The notes under the pieces are model-generated. The model was not told where the DNA came from, did no database searches, and saw only the letters and a list, made by a program, of their open reading frames with translations. A DNA stretch of 64,000 bases, taken from Anderseniella sp. Lineage in GTDB: Bacteria; Pseudomonadota; Alphaproteobacteria; Rhizobiales; Aestuariivirgaceae. This document shows, piece by piece, positions 55,553 through 64,000 of the stretch. The stretch's first letter is position 1, and the number at the start of each line of letters is the position of its first letter. The translations under genes and the position numbers were made by a program. Where the stretch lies: positions 186,001 to 250,000 of the forward strand of contig JANQOK010000008.1 of NCBI GenBank assembly GCA_028289645.1, written 5' to 3'.

Positions 55553-56457
55553 GCGATCTTTTTCCGGGATTTGACGAGTACATGGTCGAGGGTGACGGCG
55601 CGCGGCTGTTTGTGCGCACCGGCGGGTCCGGCCCTGCCCTGCTGCTGCTGCACGGGTTTCCGCAAACCGGTGCCATCTGGCACAGGATTGCCGGCGAGCT
55701 GAGCCAGCGTTTCTCGTTGGTGATTCCGGACCTGCGCGGCTACGGGCGCTCCGACAAGCCTGCCAACGATGCGCAGAACCTGGCCTATTCGAAACGTGCC
55801 ATGGCGAAAGACCTCATTGCCGTGATGGAAACGCTCGGACATGCGGAATTCCACCTGTGTGGCCATGACCGCGGCGGGCGGGTTGCGTACCGCCTGGCAC
55901 TGGATCATCCTGAGCCGGTCACCAGCCTGATCACACTCGACATTGTCCCGACGCTGGAGCAGTGGAAAGCCATGGCCAGTGTCGCAGGCGCAATGAACAC
56001 CTATCACTGGCCGTTCCTGGCACAGCCTTTTCCGTTGCCGGAGAAGATGATCGGCGCCGATGCCGACTTCTACCTCGAGGAGAAACTGGGAGCCTGGAAC
56101 AATGGCACCGGGCTTGATGTTTTCGACCCGGTCGCCCTGGACGAGTACCGCACCTACTTCCGCGACCCCGCTGTGATCCATGCATTGTGCAACGACTACC
56201 GCGCCGGCGCGACCTGCGATGTGGCGCATGATCGCGAGGCAGTCGACGACGGCGTCCGGATCACCTGCCCGATGCTGGCCTTGTGGGGCGACGCCGGCAT
56301 CCCGGGAAAATCCGGAGGCGGTCCGCTGGACATCTGGCGCAGATGGGCGACAAATGTAACCGGCGGCGGCATCGCCTGCGGGCACTTCCTGACCGAGGAG
56401 GCGCCGGCAGAAACGCTTGCCGCCATGATGCCGTTTCTGATGGAGAACGCTGCGTGA
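55549..56457 (+). CDS. Haloacetate (fluoroacetate) dehalogenase-like alpha/beta hydrolase
   Basis: 302 residues. Catalytic plan matches fluoroacetate dehalogenases such as Rhodopseudomonas RPA1163: nucleophile Asp107 and carboxylate-binding Arg108/Arg111 ([11 protein letters not shown]), acid Asp131 (LDIVPT), halide-site His153-Trp154 (YHWPFLAQP) and Tyr217 (NDYRAG), and base His279 ([10 protein letters not shown]). RPA1163 has the same set at nearly the same spacing. This supports C-F or C-Cl bond hydrolysis of haloacetate, though some look-alikes act on other haloacids or esters. Start overlaps purD; stop overlaps the next gene (GTGA). Confidence 0.85.
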   Translation: MSDLFPGFDEYMVEGDGARLFVRTGGSGPALLLLHGFPQTGAIWHRIAGELSQRFSLVIPDLRGYGRSDKPANDAQNLAYSKRAMAKDLIAVMETLGHAEFHLCGHDRGGRVAYRLALDHPEPVTSLITLDIVPTLEQWKAMASVAGAMNTYHWPFLAQPFPLPEKMIGADADFYLEEKLGAWNNGTGLDVFDPVALDEYRTYFRDPAVIHALCNDYRAGATCDVAHDREAVDDGVRITCPMLALWGDAGIPGKSGGGPLDIWRRWATNVTGGGIACGHFLTEEAPAETLAAMMPFLMENAA

Positions 56458-57536
56458 GCCAACCAATGGACAGGCAGGCCGAGTTTTCCGGCACGCGTGA
56501 TGTGCGCGAGGCTCACCGGTTCGACGAGCGGGCACTTGCCGACTATCTGCAGGCGCACATTGCCGGTTTCACGCCGCCAATGGCTGTGGAGCAGTTCAAG
56601 GGCGGCCAGTCGAACCCGACCTACAAGCTTGTCACGCAAGGTGCCAGCTATGTCCTGCGTCGCAAACCGCCCGGCAAACTGCTGCCGTCAGCACACGCTG
56701 TTGACCGCGAGTACCGGGTAATCGCTACGCTTCATGGACAAGGCCTGCCGGTCGCAAAACCACACCTGCTGTGCGAAGACGCGACCGTCATCGGCACAGC
56801 GTTTTACGTTATGGACTTCGTTGAAGGCCGGGTGTTCTGGGAACCGTACATGCCCGGTATCTCAGGTCGCGAGCGGGCCGGCATTTTCAACCAGCTCAAT
56901 TGCTTCATGGCCGATTTGCATACCGTAGACCTTGATGCTGCCGGCCTGGCCGACTTCGGCCGCGCGGACGGATATGTGGCGCGCCAGATCAAACGCTGGT
57001 CTGAGCAGTACCGTGCCTCCGAAACGGAAGTCGTTCCGGCAATGGACCGATTGATGGACTGGCTGCCTGACGCCTCTCCATCATCGGGCCAGGTGTCACT
57101 GGTGCACGGCGATTTTCGTCTCGACAACTGCATAGTCGACACCGACAGTCCGAACATCCGGGCCGTGCTGGACTGGGAACTGTCCACCCTCGGCGACCCC
57201 ATTGCAGACTTTACCTACCACCTGATGCAGTGGCGCATGCCGCCATCTGAAACCGGTGCCGGCGTTGGTTCGCTGATCGGCCATGAAAAGCTCGAGGGCG
57301 TGCCTGCCCTGGAAGACTACGTCGCCGCCTATTGCGACCGCCGGGGGTTGGATTCAATTCCCGACCTGGACACCTATCTTGCCTACAATTTCTTCAGGAT
57401 GGCAGCTATCTTCCAGGGCATTGTCGGCCGCGTCAGGGACGGCACCGCAGCCAATCCGCATGCCGCAGAAATGGCCGATCTGGTGGCACCAATGGCAGAC
57501 GTCGCCTGGGATTACGCCAGAAAGGCCGGTGCATGA
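56454..57536 (+). CDS. APH-like phosphotransferase family protein (ACAD10-type)
   Basis: 360 residues, aminoglycoside-phosphotransferase fold. QFKGGQSNPTYKL replaces the glycine loop near residue 45, RRKPPGKLLPSAHAVDREYRV holds the ATP-binding Lys/Glu, LVHGDFRLDN is the catalytic Brenner loop near 220 and AVLDWELSTLGDPIAD the metal-binding Asp. Best fit is the ACAD10/11-like group, which may phosphorylate hydroxyacyl-CoAs. GTG 56454 overlaps the previous stop; ATG 56466 is an alternative start. Coupled to patatin downstream. Confidence 0.88.
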   Translation: MSQPMDRQAEFSGTRDVREAHRFDERALADYLQAHIAGFTPPMAVEQFKGGQSNPTYKLVTQGASYVLRRKPPGKLLPSAHAVDREYRVIATLHGQGLPVAKPHLLCEDATVIGTAFYVMDFVEGRVFWEPYMPGISGRERAGIFNQLNCFMADLHTVDLDAAGLADFGRADGYVARQIKRWSEQYRASETEVVPAMDRLMDWLPDASPSSGQVSLVHGDFRLDNCIVDTDSPNIRAVLDWELSTLGDPIADFTYHLMQWRMPPSETGAGVGSLIGHEKLEGVPALEDYVAAYCDRRGLDSIPDLDTYLAYNFFRMAAIFQGIVGRVRDGTAANPHAAEMADLVAPMADVAWDYARKAGA

Positions 57537-58360
57537 GCAGCCCCCGCATCGGACTGGCCCTTGGTGGCGGTGCAGCGCGCGGCATTGCCCATATCCAGAT
57601 CCTGCATGCCCTGGACGAACTCGGCATAAAACCGCATCGCATGTCCGGCACCAGCATCGGTGCCCTGATAGGGGCCGCCTATGCCGGCGGGATGACTGCT
57701 GCTGAGATCGAGGACCACGGCCGTTCGGTGTTGTCGAACCGGCTGGATGCCGCGCGGCGGGCGTTTTCTTCAGGCCGCGGCGGCGTCATGGACCTGATCA
57801 ACTTCAACCCCCTGGCCTCGCCAATCATCGACGGCACGCAGCTGGTAAAGCTGGTTCTGCCCGCACCGGTTCCGGATGACCTGGCCAAGTTTCCGATCCC
57901 CTTCACCATCGTCACCACCGACTTCTACAACATGAGCGAGGTGACGTTTTCATCCGGAGACCCTGTTGCCGCCATTGCCGCCAGCATTGCGATTCCCGGT
58001 GTCATTTCGGCTCCGAAACGCAATACCACACTGATCGACGGCGGCTGCGTCAATCCGGTGCCGCTGTCTCATGTGCAGGAAGACTGCGAAGTTGTGGCTG
58101 CGGTGAATGTGATCGGCAGGCCGCAAAACGGTAACGGGTCTGGTGCCAGGACCACGGACCTGTTGTCCGGCGCCATGCAGATCCAGCAGCAGAAGATTGC
58201 CGAGCTGCAACGTGACAGCCTGCGCTGCGACATCTGGATTGAACCGGCCATAAGCCAGTTTCGCATCCACGACTTCTTCCACTTCGAAGCCATCATGAAC
58301 GCGGCAAAACCGGCTCGTGACGAGTTCAAGCGGTCACTTGAACTTGCGTTGAACAGCTGA
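57533..58360 (+). CDS. Patatin-like phospholipase (RssA-like)
   Basis: 275 residues. Oxyanion-hole GGGAARG at 11-17, nucleophile Ser41 in GTSIGA and the dyad Asp in LIDGGCVNP near 165 form a complete patatin site. No signal peptide or membrane segment, so it should act at the cytoplasmic face as an acyl hydrolase. The ATG overlaps the previous stop (ATGA), ending the purD-led run. Converges with tadA 14 bases later. Confidence 0.93.
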   Translation: MSSPRIGLALGGGAARGIAHIQILHALDELGIKPHRMSGTSIGALIGAAYAGGMTAAEIEDHGRSVLSNRLDAARRAFSSGRGGVMDLINFNPLASPIIDGTQLVKLVLPAPVPDDLAKFPIPFTIVTTDFYNMSEVTFSSGDPVAAIAASIAIPGVISAPKRNTTLIDGGCVNPVPLSHVQEDCEVVAAVNVIGRPQNGNGSGARTTDLLSGAMQIQQQKIAELQRDSLRCDIWIEPAISQFRIHDFFHFEAIMNAAKPARDEFKRSLELALNS

Positions 58361-58374
58361 GTCAATTCAGTGGG

Positions 58375-58830
58375 TTAGCGCCTTGTTCTGAAGAAATGAG
58401 TCAACAAATCCCGGGACTTTTTCTCGCCGAGACCGGAATACACTTCGGGCACATGGTGACAGGTGGGCTGGGCAAAAAACCTCGGGCCATTTTCAACCGC
58501 CCCCATTTTCTCGTCATCGGCTCCAAAATACAGCCGGCCAATGCGGGCAAACGAAATGGCCGCGGCACACATGGCGCACGGTTCGAGGGTCACGTGCAGA
58601 TCACACCCGATGAGGCGCTCACTACCAAGCATCCGACCGGCTTCCCGGATGACCAGCATCTCCGCATGTGCGGTAGGATCATTCAGTTCACGGGTGCGAT
58701 TTCCCGCACTGGCCAGGATGGCGCCGTCAGGAGCGGTAACACATGCACCAACCGGCACTTCGCCACGTGCACCGGCCGCCTCGGCTTCTTCAAATGCCTG
58801 CGCCATGGCCGGGTGTAGTTCAAGCTTCAT
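58375..58830 (-). CDS. tadA: tRNA-specific adenosine deaminase
   Basis: 151 residues with the zinc deaminase site: His55-Ala-Glu57 (HAEMLVI) and PCAMC with Cys85 and Cys88. AAISFARIGRLYFGADDEKMGAVENG is characteristic of TadA. It converts adenosine 34 of tRNA-Arg(ACG) to inosine. Divergent from rluB, 77 bases away. Confidence 0.96.
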   Translation of the reverse strand: MKLELHPAMAQAFEEAEAAGARGEVPVGACVTAPDGAILASAGNRTRELNDPTAHAEMLVIREAGRMLGSERLIGCDLHVTLEPCAMCAAAISFARIGRLYFGADDEKMGAVENGPRFFAQPTCHHVPEVYSGLGEKKSRDLLTHFFRTRR

Positions 58831-58907
58831 GGTCTTTCACACCTGTTTGCCGGGCTTGCATAATTGGACCTGTGCAGCCGCCCTGCCGTTCTGATACAAG
58901 CAACTCC

Positions 58908-59864
58908 ATGAACGCCAAACAATCAAGCCCGTCAAGAAAACCAGCCGTCGATGAAACCATCAAACCGGAGCGTGTCGCCAAGGTGATAGCCCGCGCCGGT
59001 CTGTGCTCACGGCGCGACGCTGAACGCTGGATCGAAATGGGCCGGGTCAATATCAATGGCAAGCCGCTTATCACACCGGCGATGACGGTGCTACCCACGG
59101 ATGTGGTCGAGGTTGACGGCAAACCGCTGCCGGAACGCGAGGAGGCGCGGCTCTGGCGCTACCACAAACCGGCCGGACTCGTGGTGTCGCATCGTGACGA
59201 GAAAGACCGCCCGTCGGTTTTCGACAAGATGCCGGAAGACCTGCCACGGGTCATTTCCATCGGCCGCCTCGACATCAACACCGAAGGGCTGCTGCTACTC
59301 ACCAATGACGGCGGGCTGGCCCGGCTCCTGGAACTGCCGGCAACCGGCTGGGTGCGCCGCTACCGGGTGCGGGCAAACGGCAAGGTCACACCGGAAGCCC
59401 TCGAGGCCCTCAAGGACGGCCTGATGGTGGACGGGGTCCAATACGGACCGATCGATGCCAAGCTTGACAAGGAGCAAGGCGCGAATGTCTGGCTGACCGT
59501 TGCGCTGCGCGAAGGCAAAAACCGGGAAGTCAAAAAGATTTGCGAGCATCTTGGCCTTAAGGTGGGGCGGTTGATCCGCACCTCGTTCGGACCTTTCCAA
59601 CTCGGCGAACTGGCCCGCGGCGCCGTTGATGAGATTTCTCAGAAAGTACTGAACGAACAGGTTCGCGGCGGCACCAAGCGCAAGCCCGGTGCGAAGTCGA
59701 AACGGGCAGCCGGCACAAAACCAGGCCCTGGTGGCAAGCCGGTTCCCAAACCGAAGCGGACTGTGGCTAAAGGCAAGCCTGTTTCAGGCAAGTCCGCAGC
59801 AGGCAAGACCAAGCCACGCAAACCGGCCGGCAAGGGAGCTGCCCGTGCGGATCGTCGGCGGTAG
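58908..59864 (+). CDS. rluB: 23S rRNA pseudouridine synthase RluB
   Basis: 318 residues. An S4 RNA-binding domain (ERVAKVIARAGLCSRRDAERWI, ~20-70) precedes the RsuA/RluB catalytic domain with Asp122 in IGRLDINTEGLLLLTNDG. EGKNREVKKICEHLGLKVGRLIR matches RluB rather than RsuA. The last ~70 residues are a basic Lys/Pro/Gly/Ala tail that probably aids RNA binding. The tail coding sequence also contains the ribosome site and start of rsmD, overlapping it by 20 bases. Confidence 0.94.
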   Translation: MNAKQSSPSRKPAVDETIKPERVAKVIARAGLCSRRDAERWIEMGRVNINGKPLITPAMTVLPTDVVEVDGKPLPEREEARLWRYHKPAGLVVSHRDEKDRPSVFDKMPEDLPRVISIGRLDINTEGLLLLTNDGGLARLLELPATGWVRRYRVRANGKVTPEALEALKDGLMVDGVQYGPIDAKLDKEQGANVWLTVALREGKNREVKKICEHLGLKVGRLIRTSFGPFQLGELARGAVDEISQKVLNEQVRGGTKRKPGAKSKRAAGTKPGPGGKPVPKPKRTVAKGKPVSGKSAAGKTKPRKPAGKGAARADRRR

Positions 59865-60414
59865 GTTCAAGGGCCGCACGTTAAACTCACCTGATGGCCG
59901 CGACACCCGTCCGACGACGGACCGGGTGCGCGAGGCGATCTTCAACCGGCTGGAACATGGCGTTCCGGGTTTCAGCTTCGATGGCACGCGCGTGCTGGAC
60001 CTGTTTGCCGGCACCGGTGCCCTTGGCCTTGAAGCGCTGTCGCGTGGCGCCAAGCACGCACATTTCATCGACAACAGCGATGTAGCCCGAGGCACGGTCA
60101 GGCACAACGCCGATTCTCTCGGCGTAATCGGCCAGTGCAAGGTCTGGCGGCGTGATGCCGCCGGCCTCGGCGCCTGTTCGCCAATGAGCCCGTACGGCCT
60201 TGTCTTTCTTGACCCGCCTTACGGCAAGGGCCTGGCCGAACGCGCCCTCGCCTCGCTGGTGACGGGCAGCTGGCTTGCAGAAAACGCAATTGTGGTCGTG
60301 GAGGAAGCTGCCAAAGTAGAGGTCGCGATTCCCGATGAACTGACCGTGTTGGGCGACCATCGGTATGGCGATACCAGGGTACTGACACTGCAATTTCGGG
60401 GAACCGGTGAATGA
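59845..60414 (+). CDS. rsmD: 16S rRNA (guanine(966)-N2)-methyltransferase
   Basis: 189 residues from GTG 59845. MRIVGGRFKGRTL start, SAM-binding VLDLFAGTGALGLEALSRG near 50, and the N2-guanine catalytic motif DPPYG at 123-127. GTG 59845 is set by a near-perfect AAGGGAG six bases upstream (59832-59838) and by homology; the longer frame reads back through the rluB tail. Its stop overlaps benE (ATGA). Confidence 0.95.
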   Translation: MRIVGGRFKGRTLNSPDGRDTRPTTDRVREAIFNRLEHGVPGFSFDGTRVLDLFAGTGALGLEALSRGAKHAHFIDNSDVARGTVRHNADSLGVIGQCKVWRRDAAGLGACSPMSPYGLVFLDPPYGKGLAERALASLVTGSWLAENAIVVVEEAAKVEVAIPDELTVLGDHRYGDTRVLTLQFRGTGE

Positions 60415-61556
60415 GACCGTCGATGATTTCTGCAGCGCTCGTCGCGGCGCTGGTCGGGTATGGTTCAACGATTGCCCTCATTCTGGCTGCCGCCCAGGCG
60501 GTCGGCGCCGACACCGCACAAACCGCAAGCTGGGTCGCCGCGATCTGTTTCGCCAAGGCGCTCGGGTCGATGCTGCTGAGCACCTGGAAAAAGATCCCTA
60601 TCGTGCTGGCCTGGTCAACACCGGGTGCTGCGCTGATCGCGGCATCGACCGGGATCAATATCAATGAAGCGGTCGGTGCCTTCGTCATGGCCGGGGCGCT
60701 GATCGCGCTGACCGGCGCCGTGCCGCCGATCAATCGTGCGGTTTCTTCTATCCCGACAGGCATCGCGTCCGGCATGCTGGCCGGCGTCCTGCTGCCGTTC
60801 TGCATCGCCGTTGCCACCTATGCGGTCAGCGACTGGCGCATGGTGTTGCCGCTGGTCGCGGTGTTCCTGGTGGTGCGGTTGATCAGCCCGCTGTACGCGG
60901 TGCTGGCGGCATTGGCCGCAGGCCTTGTGATTGCCTTCACCTATGCCGGCGTGCCGGTTCCGGCAATCCGGTTCGAGACACTGTCGCTGGTGTTCATAAT
61001 GCCCGAATTCAACCCGGCCGTCCTGATCGGCCTCGGCCTGCCGCTTTACCTGGTCACCATGGCATCACAGAACTTGCCGGGCTTCGCTGTCCTGCGTGCG
61101 CATGGCTATACGCCACCGGTCGCCGCCAGTCTGGGCGTGACCGGTATCGGCTCGGTGATCGCCGGCCTGTTCGGCTCGCACACTTTCAACATGGCGGCCA
61201 TCACCGCAGCCATCTGTCTTGGCGATGACGTGCATCCGGACAAGTCGAAGCGATGGCAAGTCGGCATTGCCTACGGCATTGTCTGGATATTGCTGGGGCT
61301 GTTCGGGCCGGTGATCATCGTCACCATCATCGCCATGCCGAAAGCCATTATCGCCGTGGTGGCCGGCCTGGCACTGATCACACCGCTGATCGGCGCGCTG
61401 GCCTCGGCCTTCGACGCTCCGGCAACCCGGTTTGCCGCGGCAGCCACCTTCATCGTCACGGCATCCGGCATAGCCGCCTTCGGTGTCGGCGCCGCCTTTT
61501 GGGGCCTGTTGGCCGGCCTGCTGGTGCATCTGGTGGACGGCCTGAAGCGAACCTGA
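60411..61556 (+). CDS. benE: BenE-family benzoate transporter
   Basis: 381 residues, about 12 hydrophobic helices. FGSTIA-like start (LVGYGSTIALILAAAQAVGA), TPGAALIAASTGINI near 65, and PLYLVTMASQNLPGFAVLRAHGY near 207 are BenE signatures. BenE is a proton-coupled benzoate carrier in aromatic degradation, yet no benzoate catabolic gene is in the window; it is instead coupled by ATGA to rsmD. Substrate therefore remains open. Confidence 0.93.
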   Translation: MRPSMISAALVAALVGYGSTIALILAAAQAVGADTAQTASWVAAICFAKALGSMLLSTWKKIPIVLAWSTPGAALIAASTGININEAVGAFVMAGALIALTGAVPPINRAVSSIPTGIASGMLAGVLLPFCIAVATYAVSDWRMVLPLVAVFLVVRLISPLYAVLAALAAGLVIAFTYAGVPVPAIRFETLSLVFIMPEFNPAVLIGLGLPLYLVTMASQNLPGFAVLRAHGYTPPVAASLGVTGIGSVIAGLFGSHTFNMAAITAAICLGDDVHPDKSKRWQVGIAYGIVWILLGLFGPVIIVTIIAMPKAIIAVVAGLALITPLIGALASAFDAPATRFAAAATFIVTASGIAAFGVGAAFWGLLAGLLVHLVDGLKRT

Positions 61557-61565
61557 CAGTGCAGA

Positions 61566-63329
61566 TCAACTGCGGCCGAAAAGGCGCTCGATGTCGGACA
61601 GTTTCAGCTCGACATAGGTCGGCCGACCGTGGTTGCACTGGCCGGAATGTGGCGTCGCCTCCATCTCCCGAAGCAGCGCATTCATTTCTTCCGGCTTGAG
61701 GCGCCGGCCGGACCGCACCGATCCGTGACAGGCCATGGTCGACAGGACATGGTCCACCCGTTCCCGCACCCCGGTCGAGGCGTCGAAGGTTTCCAGGTCA
61801 TCGGCCACATCCCGGACCAGCCTTGAGATATTGCCGTCGGCAATCAGCGCCGGCACCTCGCGCACTGCGATCGCGGCAGGGCCAAACCCGTCGATCACAA
61901 GCCCGGAGTCTGCCAGGTCAGCAGCGGCATCCAGCAGGCGCTCGGCAGCAGCGGCATCAAGCTCGACGATTTCCGGCACCAGCAATGGCTGCCGGGCGAT
62001 GCCTGACGCAGCAAGCTGGGCTTTCATCTTTTCATATACCAGGCGCTCGTGGGCGGCATGCTGGTCGACGATCACCATGCCGTCGCGGGTCTGGGATATG
62101 ATGTAATTGGCATGCACCTGGGTGCGTGGCGCACCCAGCGGCGTATCCAGGTCACCCTCGTCAGGCGCCTCGCTGACACCAGCACCGGACGGCGGCGCAA
62201 AGGCCTCAAACGCTGCCTGGGTTTCCTGAAATCCCGGTCGTGACGGAGCGGTCCAGTTCTGCTGCTGACGAGGTGGCTGTGGCTGGTAGCCGGCTGATTC
62301 CGGGCGGAACGAACTGAGGGTCCCCTCACCGACGGTATTCGATGCCCGGTGGCCGGCATCGGCCAGCGCCTGGCGGATGGCACCAACGATCAGGCCGCGC
62401 ACCAGGGACTGATCTCGAAACCGCACCTCGGTCTTGGCCGGATGAACGTTTACGTCCACCTCATCCGGCGGCAAGGTGAGAAACAGGGCAACGGCAGGAT
62501 GGCGCCCGCGCAACATGAAGTCGGCATAAGCGCCGCGCAATGCGCCGGCGATGACCTTGTCACGCACCGGCCTGCCATTGACATGCACATACTGCTGGTT
62601 GGCCTGGGCGCGATGGTAAGTCGGCAGGCTGACCAGTCCGCTCAGCTTGACGGTTTCACGCATCGCATCGATGGAGACGGTATTGCCCTGGAACTCGCGC
62701 CCCATCACCGCGTGGATGCGGGCCTCAAGTTCGCCTTCACGAAGGTCGACCAGCGACCGGCCATCTGAGGTCATGGTGAAGCGGACGCCCGGATGTGCCA
62801 TGGCCAGGCGGCGCACCACGTCGGCCGCTTCGGCGGTTTCAGCCCGTTCAGACTTCAGAAACTTGAGCCGCGCAGGCACAGCAAAGAACAGGTCGGTCAC
62901 TTCGATTACCGTGCCGTCAGCATGGGCAGCCGGGCGAACAGCCTGTTTGCGTCCGCCTTCGACGCGGATTTCATGGGCATCGCCGCCTGAGCGCGGCCGC
63001 GACAGGATTTTCAGCCTCGACACCGCGGCGATGGAGGGCAGCGCCTCGCCGCGAAACCCCAGTGTCCGTATATTGACCAGGTCATCTTCGGCCAGTTTCG
63101 ATGTTGCATGACGCTCAACCGCCAGTTCGAGTTCCGGCGCCGTCATGCCAATGCCATTGTCCGCGACGCGGATCATTGACCTGCCGCCGGCAGACAGCGC
63201 TACATCGATGACCGTGCTGCCGGCATCCAGCGCGTTCTCCACCAGTTCCTTGACCACGCTGGCGGGACGCTCGATCACCTCGCCGGCAGCAATGCGGTTA
63301 ATGGTGTTTTCCGAGAGCTTGCGGATCAT
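61566..63329 (-). CDS. mutL: DNA mismatch repair protein MutL
   Basis: 587 residues. GHKL ATPase motifs: [18 protein letters not shown] and [14 protein letters not shown] in the first 110 residues; HPAKTEVRF near 300 ends the N-terminal half. After a Gln/Pro-rich linker the C-terminal domain carries the endonuclease motif [12 protein letters not shown] plus ACHGSVRSG and GQCNHGRPT, so this is a nicking MutL, fitting a lineage without MutH. Converges with benE across nine bases. Confidence 0.97.
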   Translation of the reverse strand: MIRKLSENTINRIAAGEVIERPASVVKELVENALDAGSTVIDVALSAGGRSMIRVADNGIGMTAPELELAVERHATSKLAEDDLVNIRTLGFRGEALPSIAAVSRLKILSRPRSGGDAHEIRVEGGRKQAVRPAAHADGTVIEVTDLFFAVPARLKFLKSERAETAEAADVVRRLAMAHPGVRFTMTSDGRSLVDLREGELEARIHAVMGREFQGNTVSIDAMRETVKLSGLVSLPTYHRAQANQQYVHVNGRPVRDKVIAGALRGAYADFMLRGRHPAVALFLTLPPDEVDVNVHPAKTEVRFRDQSLVRGLIVGAIRQALADAGHRASNTVGEGTLSSFRPESAGYQPQPPRQQQNWTAPSRPGFQETQAAFEAFAPPSGAGVSEAPDEGDLDTPLGAPRTQVHANYIISQTRDGMVIVDQHAAHERLVYEKMKAQLAASGIARQPLLVPEIVELDAAAAERLLDAAADLADSGLVIDGFGPAAIAVREVPALIADGNISRLVRDVADDLETFDASTGVRERVDHVLSTMACHGSVRSGRRLKPEEMNALLREMEATPHSGQCNHGRPTYVELKLSDIERLFGRS

Positions 63330-63354
63330 GGTTTGCCGCTACCGACCTTTCCGT

Positions 63355-63430
63355 CCTGCGGGGTGCAGGAATCGAACCTATAGAAACAGTTGCCCCACCT
63401 TGTAACCCATCAGCCTATCTCTGCCACCCG
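63355..63430 (-). other. Degenerate tRNA-like sequence
   Basis: On the minus strand the interval ends with GGTTCGATTCC, a T-loop-like block, followed by TGCACCCCGCA, acceptor-like. The 5' end CCGGGTG could pair at six of seven positions with CACCCCG, but D and anticodon arms do not form well and no anticodon can be assigned. Most likely a decayed tRNA or tRNA-like remnant; it could also be a chance match. Confidence 0.35.
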
Positions 63431-63432
63431 GT

Positions 63433-64000
63433 TTACGGCTTCATCGCAGAGAGGTAATCCCGGGTCAGGACCTTGCCCTGCTCGACGGCCGGTTGATCAA
63501 ACGGATCAATGTTCATCATGAAGCCGGCCATGATGGTTTCAAGCATGAAATGCATCATCAGAGCGCCGAGCGTGCGCTCATCCACCCTGTCGATGGCAAT
63601 TACCCTGACCGGCCTGCCATTGCGTATCAAGACCTCAACTGCGGCGCTTTGCTGGCACGCGGTCACGTCACCCACCATACGTCCGGCGAGATACCCCAGC
63701 AGCGGGTCTGACGCCAGGCTGTCGGGCAGGCGCGGCCCCTGCTTCTTGGTGGCGGGAAAGATCAGATTGACAAGACGGCCTTCGGAGCCATCCAGAAACA
63801 ACTGCATCTGGCTGTGCTGGTCAACCGGGCCGGCAGCGGCGACCGGTTGCGAACCAAGTCCGTTCTTGCCGAGGCTTTCGGCCCACAATTGCACATACCA
63901 GTTGGAAAACAGGCGCAGCCGGTCCGCATAGGGCATCATCACCGAGACGTTCATGCCGCGCGTTTCCTGAAGCGCCACGCAAACAGCTGCCCCGATGACC
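63433..64000 (-). CDS. pgi: Glucose-6-phosphate isomerase, C-terminal part
   Basis: About 189 C-terminal residues, with the frame still open at the right edge. YADRLRLFSNWYVQLWAESLGKNG, GPVDQHSQMQLFLDG and NIDPFDQPAVEQGK are the Pgi signature blocks; the catalytic Lys/His region around QHSQ is present. It interconverts glucose 6-phosphate and fructose 6-phosphate. Reads away from the edge toward the tRNA-like remnant and mutL on the same strand. Confidence 0.95.
   Translation of the reverse strand, partial: VIGAAVCVALQETRGMNVSVMMPYADRLRLFSNWYVQLWAESLGKNGLGSQPVAAAGPVDQHSQMQLFLDGSEGRLVNLIFPATKKQGPRLPDSLASDPLLGYLAGRMVGDVTACQQSAAVEVLIRNGRPVRVIAIDRVDERTLGALMMHFMLETIMAGFMMNIDPFDQPAVEQGKVLTRDYLSAMKP

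Noticed and set aside
55354-56535. 393-codon minus-strand frame opposite the dehalogenase
   Set aside because: Antisense to an intact, family-matching hydrolase.
1-64000. CRISPR arrays, insertion sequences, rRNA operons, phage genes
   Set aside because: No regularly spaced repeats, transposase or integrase motifs, rRNA-like tracts or phage structural genes were seen on either strand.

Overview
The window looks like a chromosomal segment of an alphaproteobacterium, most likely Hyphomicrobiales (Rhizobiales)-like. Reasons are the hopanoid gene set with hpnO and hpnN, the Anbu-type proteasome homologue with its ATP-grasp/alpha-E/transglutaminase partners, a plant-type (class II) DAHP synthase, a DUF2093 gene, a BenE transporter, short intergenic gaps and many ATGA/TGATG overlaps. 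Most genes are visibly GC-rich. No rRNA, CRISPR array, insertion sequence or complete tRNA was seen. Genus cannot be fixed from the sequence alone.

Layout. 1-1015: 5' part of a class III aminotransferase. 1312-6972 (+): the Anbu cluster (circularly permuted ATP-grasp, alpha-E, transglutaminase, Anbu peptidase, arylformamidase-like hydrolase), ending in hpnC. 7191-16125 (+): dxs, hpnD, hpnE, shc (hpnF), a tyrosinase-like copper protein, hpnG. 16197-21654 (-): hpnO-hpnN-hpnH. Together with hpnC these genes make squalene from isoprenoid precursors, cyclise it to hopene, extend and aminate it, and move hopanoids to the outer membrane. 21823-26829: palindromic operator, PadR regulator and an RND efflux pair.

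26850-34964 is mostly minus strand: sulfotransferase-like protein, ArsC-family protein, pssA and psd (phosphatidylethanolamine synthesis), a half-size ABC exporter behind a Cys-rich ArsR regulator, a divergent PCu(A)C copper chaperone, and a long Ig/LysM envelope protein. 35270-47925 holds a LOG-family enzyme, three DMT exporters, an MFS transporter, cimA-cysS, a class III CoA-transferase, a fatty-acid desaturase and a secreted DUF255 thioredoxin-fold protein with a DsbD-like C-terminus. 47993-54193: class II DAHP synthase, a small membrane protein, a YbdK-type ligase convergent with DUF2093, an EamA/HxlR pair with twin operators, and xseA. 54269-58360 (+) is a tightly overlapping run: purD, fluoroacetate dehalogenase-like hydrolase, APH-like phosphotransferase, patatin. 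58375-64000: tadA, rluB, rsmD, benE, mutL, a tRNA-like remnant and the 3' end of pgi.

Best candidates for under-described biology are the Anbu cluster with a hydrolase and hpnC coupled to its 3' end; an AT-rich tyrosinase (with a possible 50-residue companion ORF) placed inside the hopanoid operon; and three clear palindromic operator regions (PadR, ArsR, HxlR). Alignments, structure predictions and database comparisons were not run; family calls rest on recognised motifs and overall sequence character.
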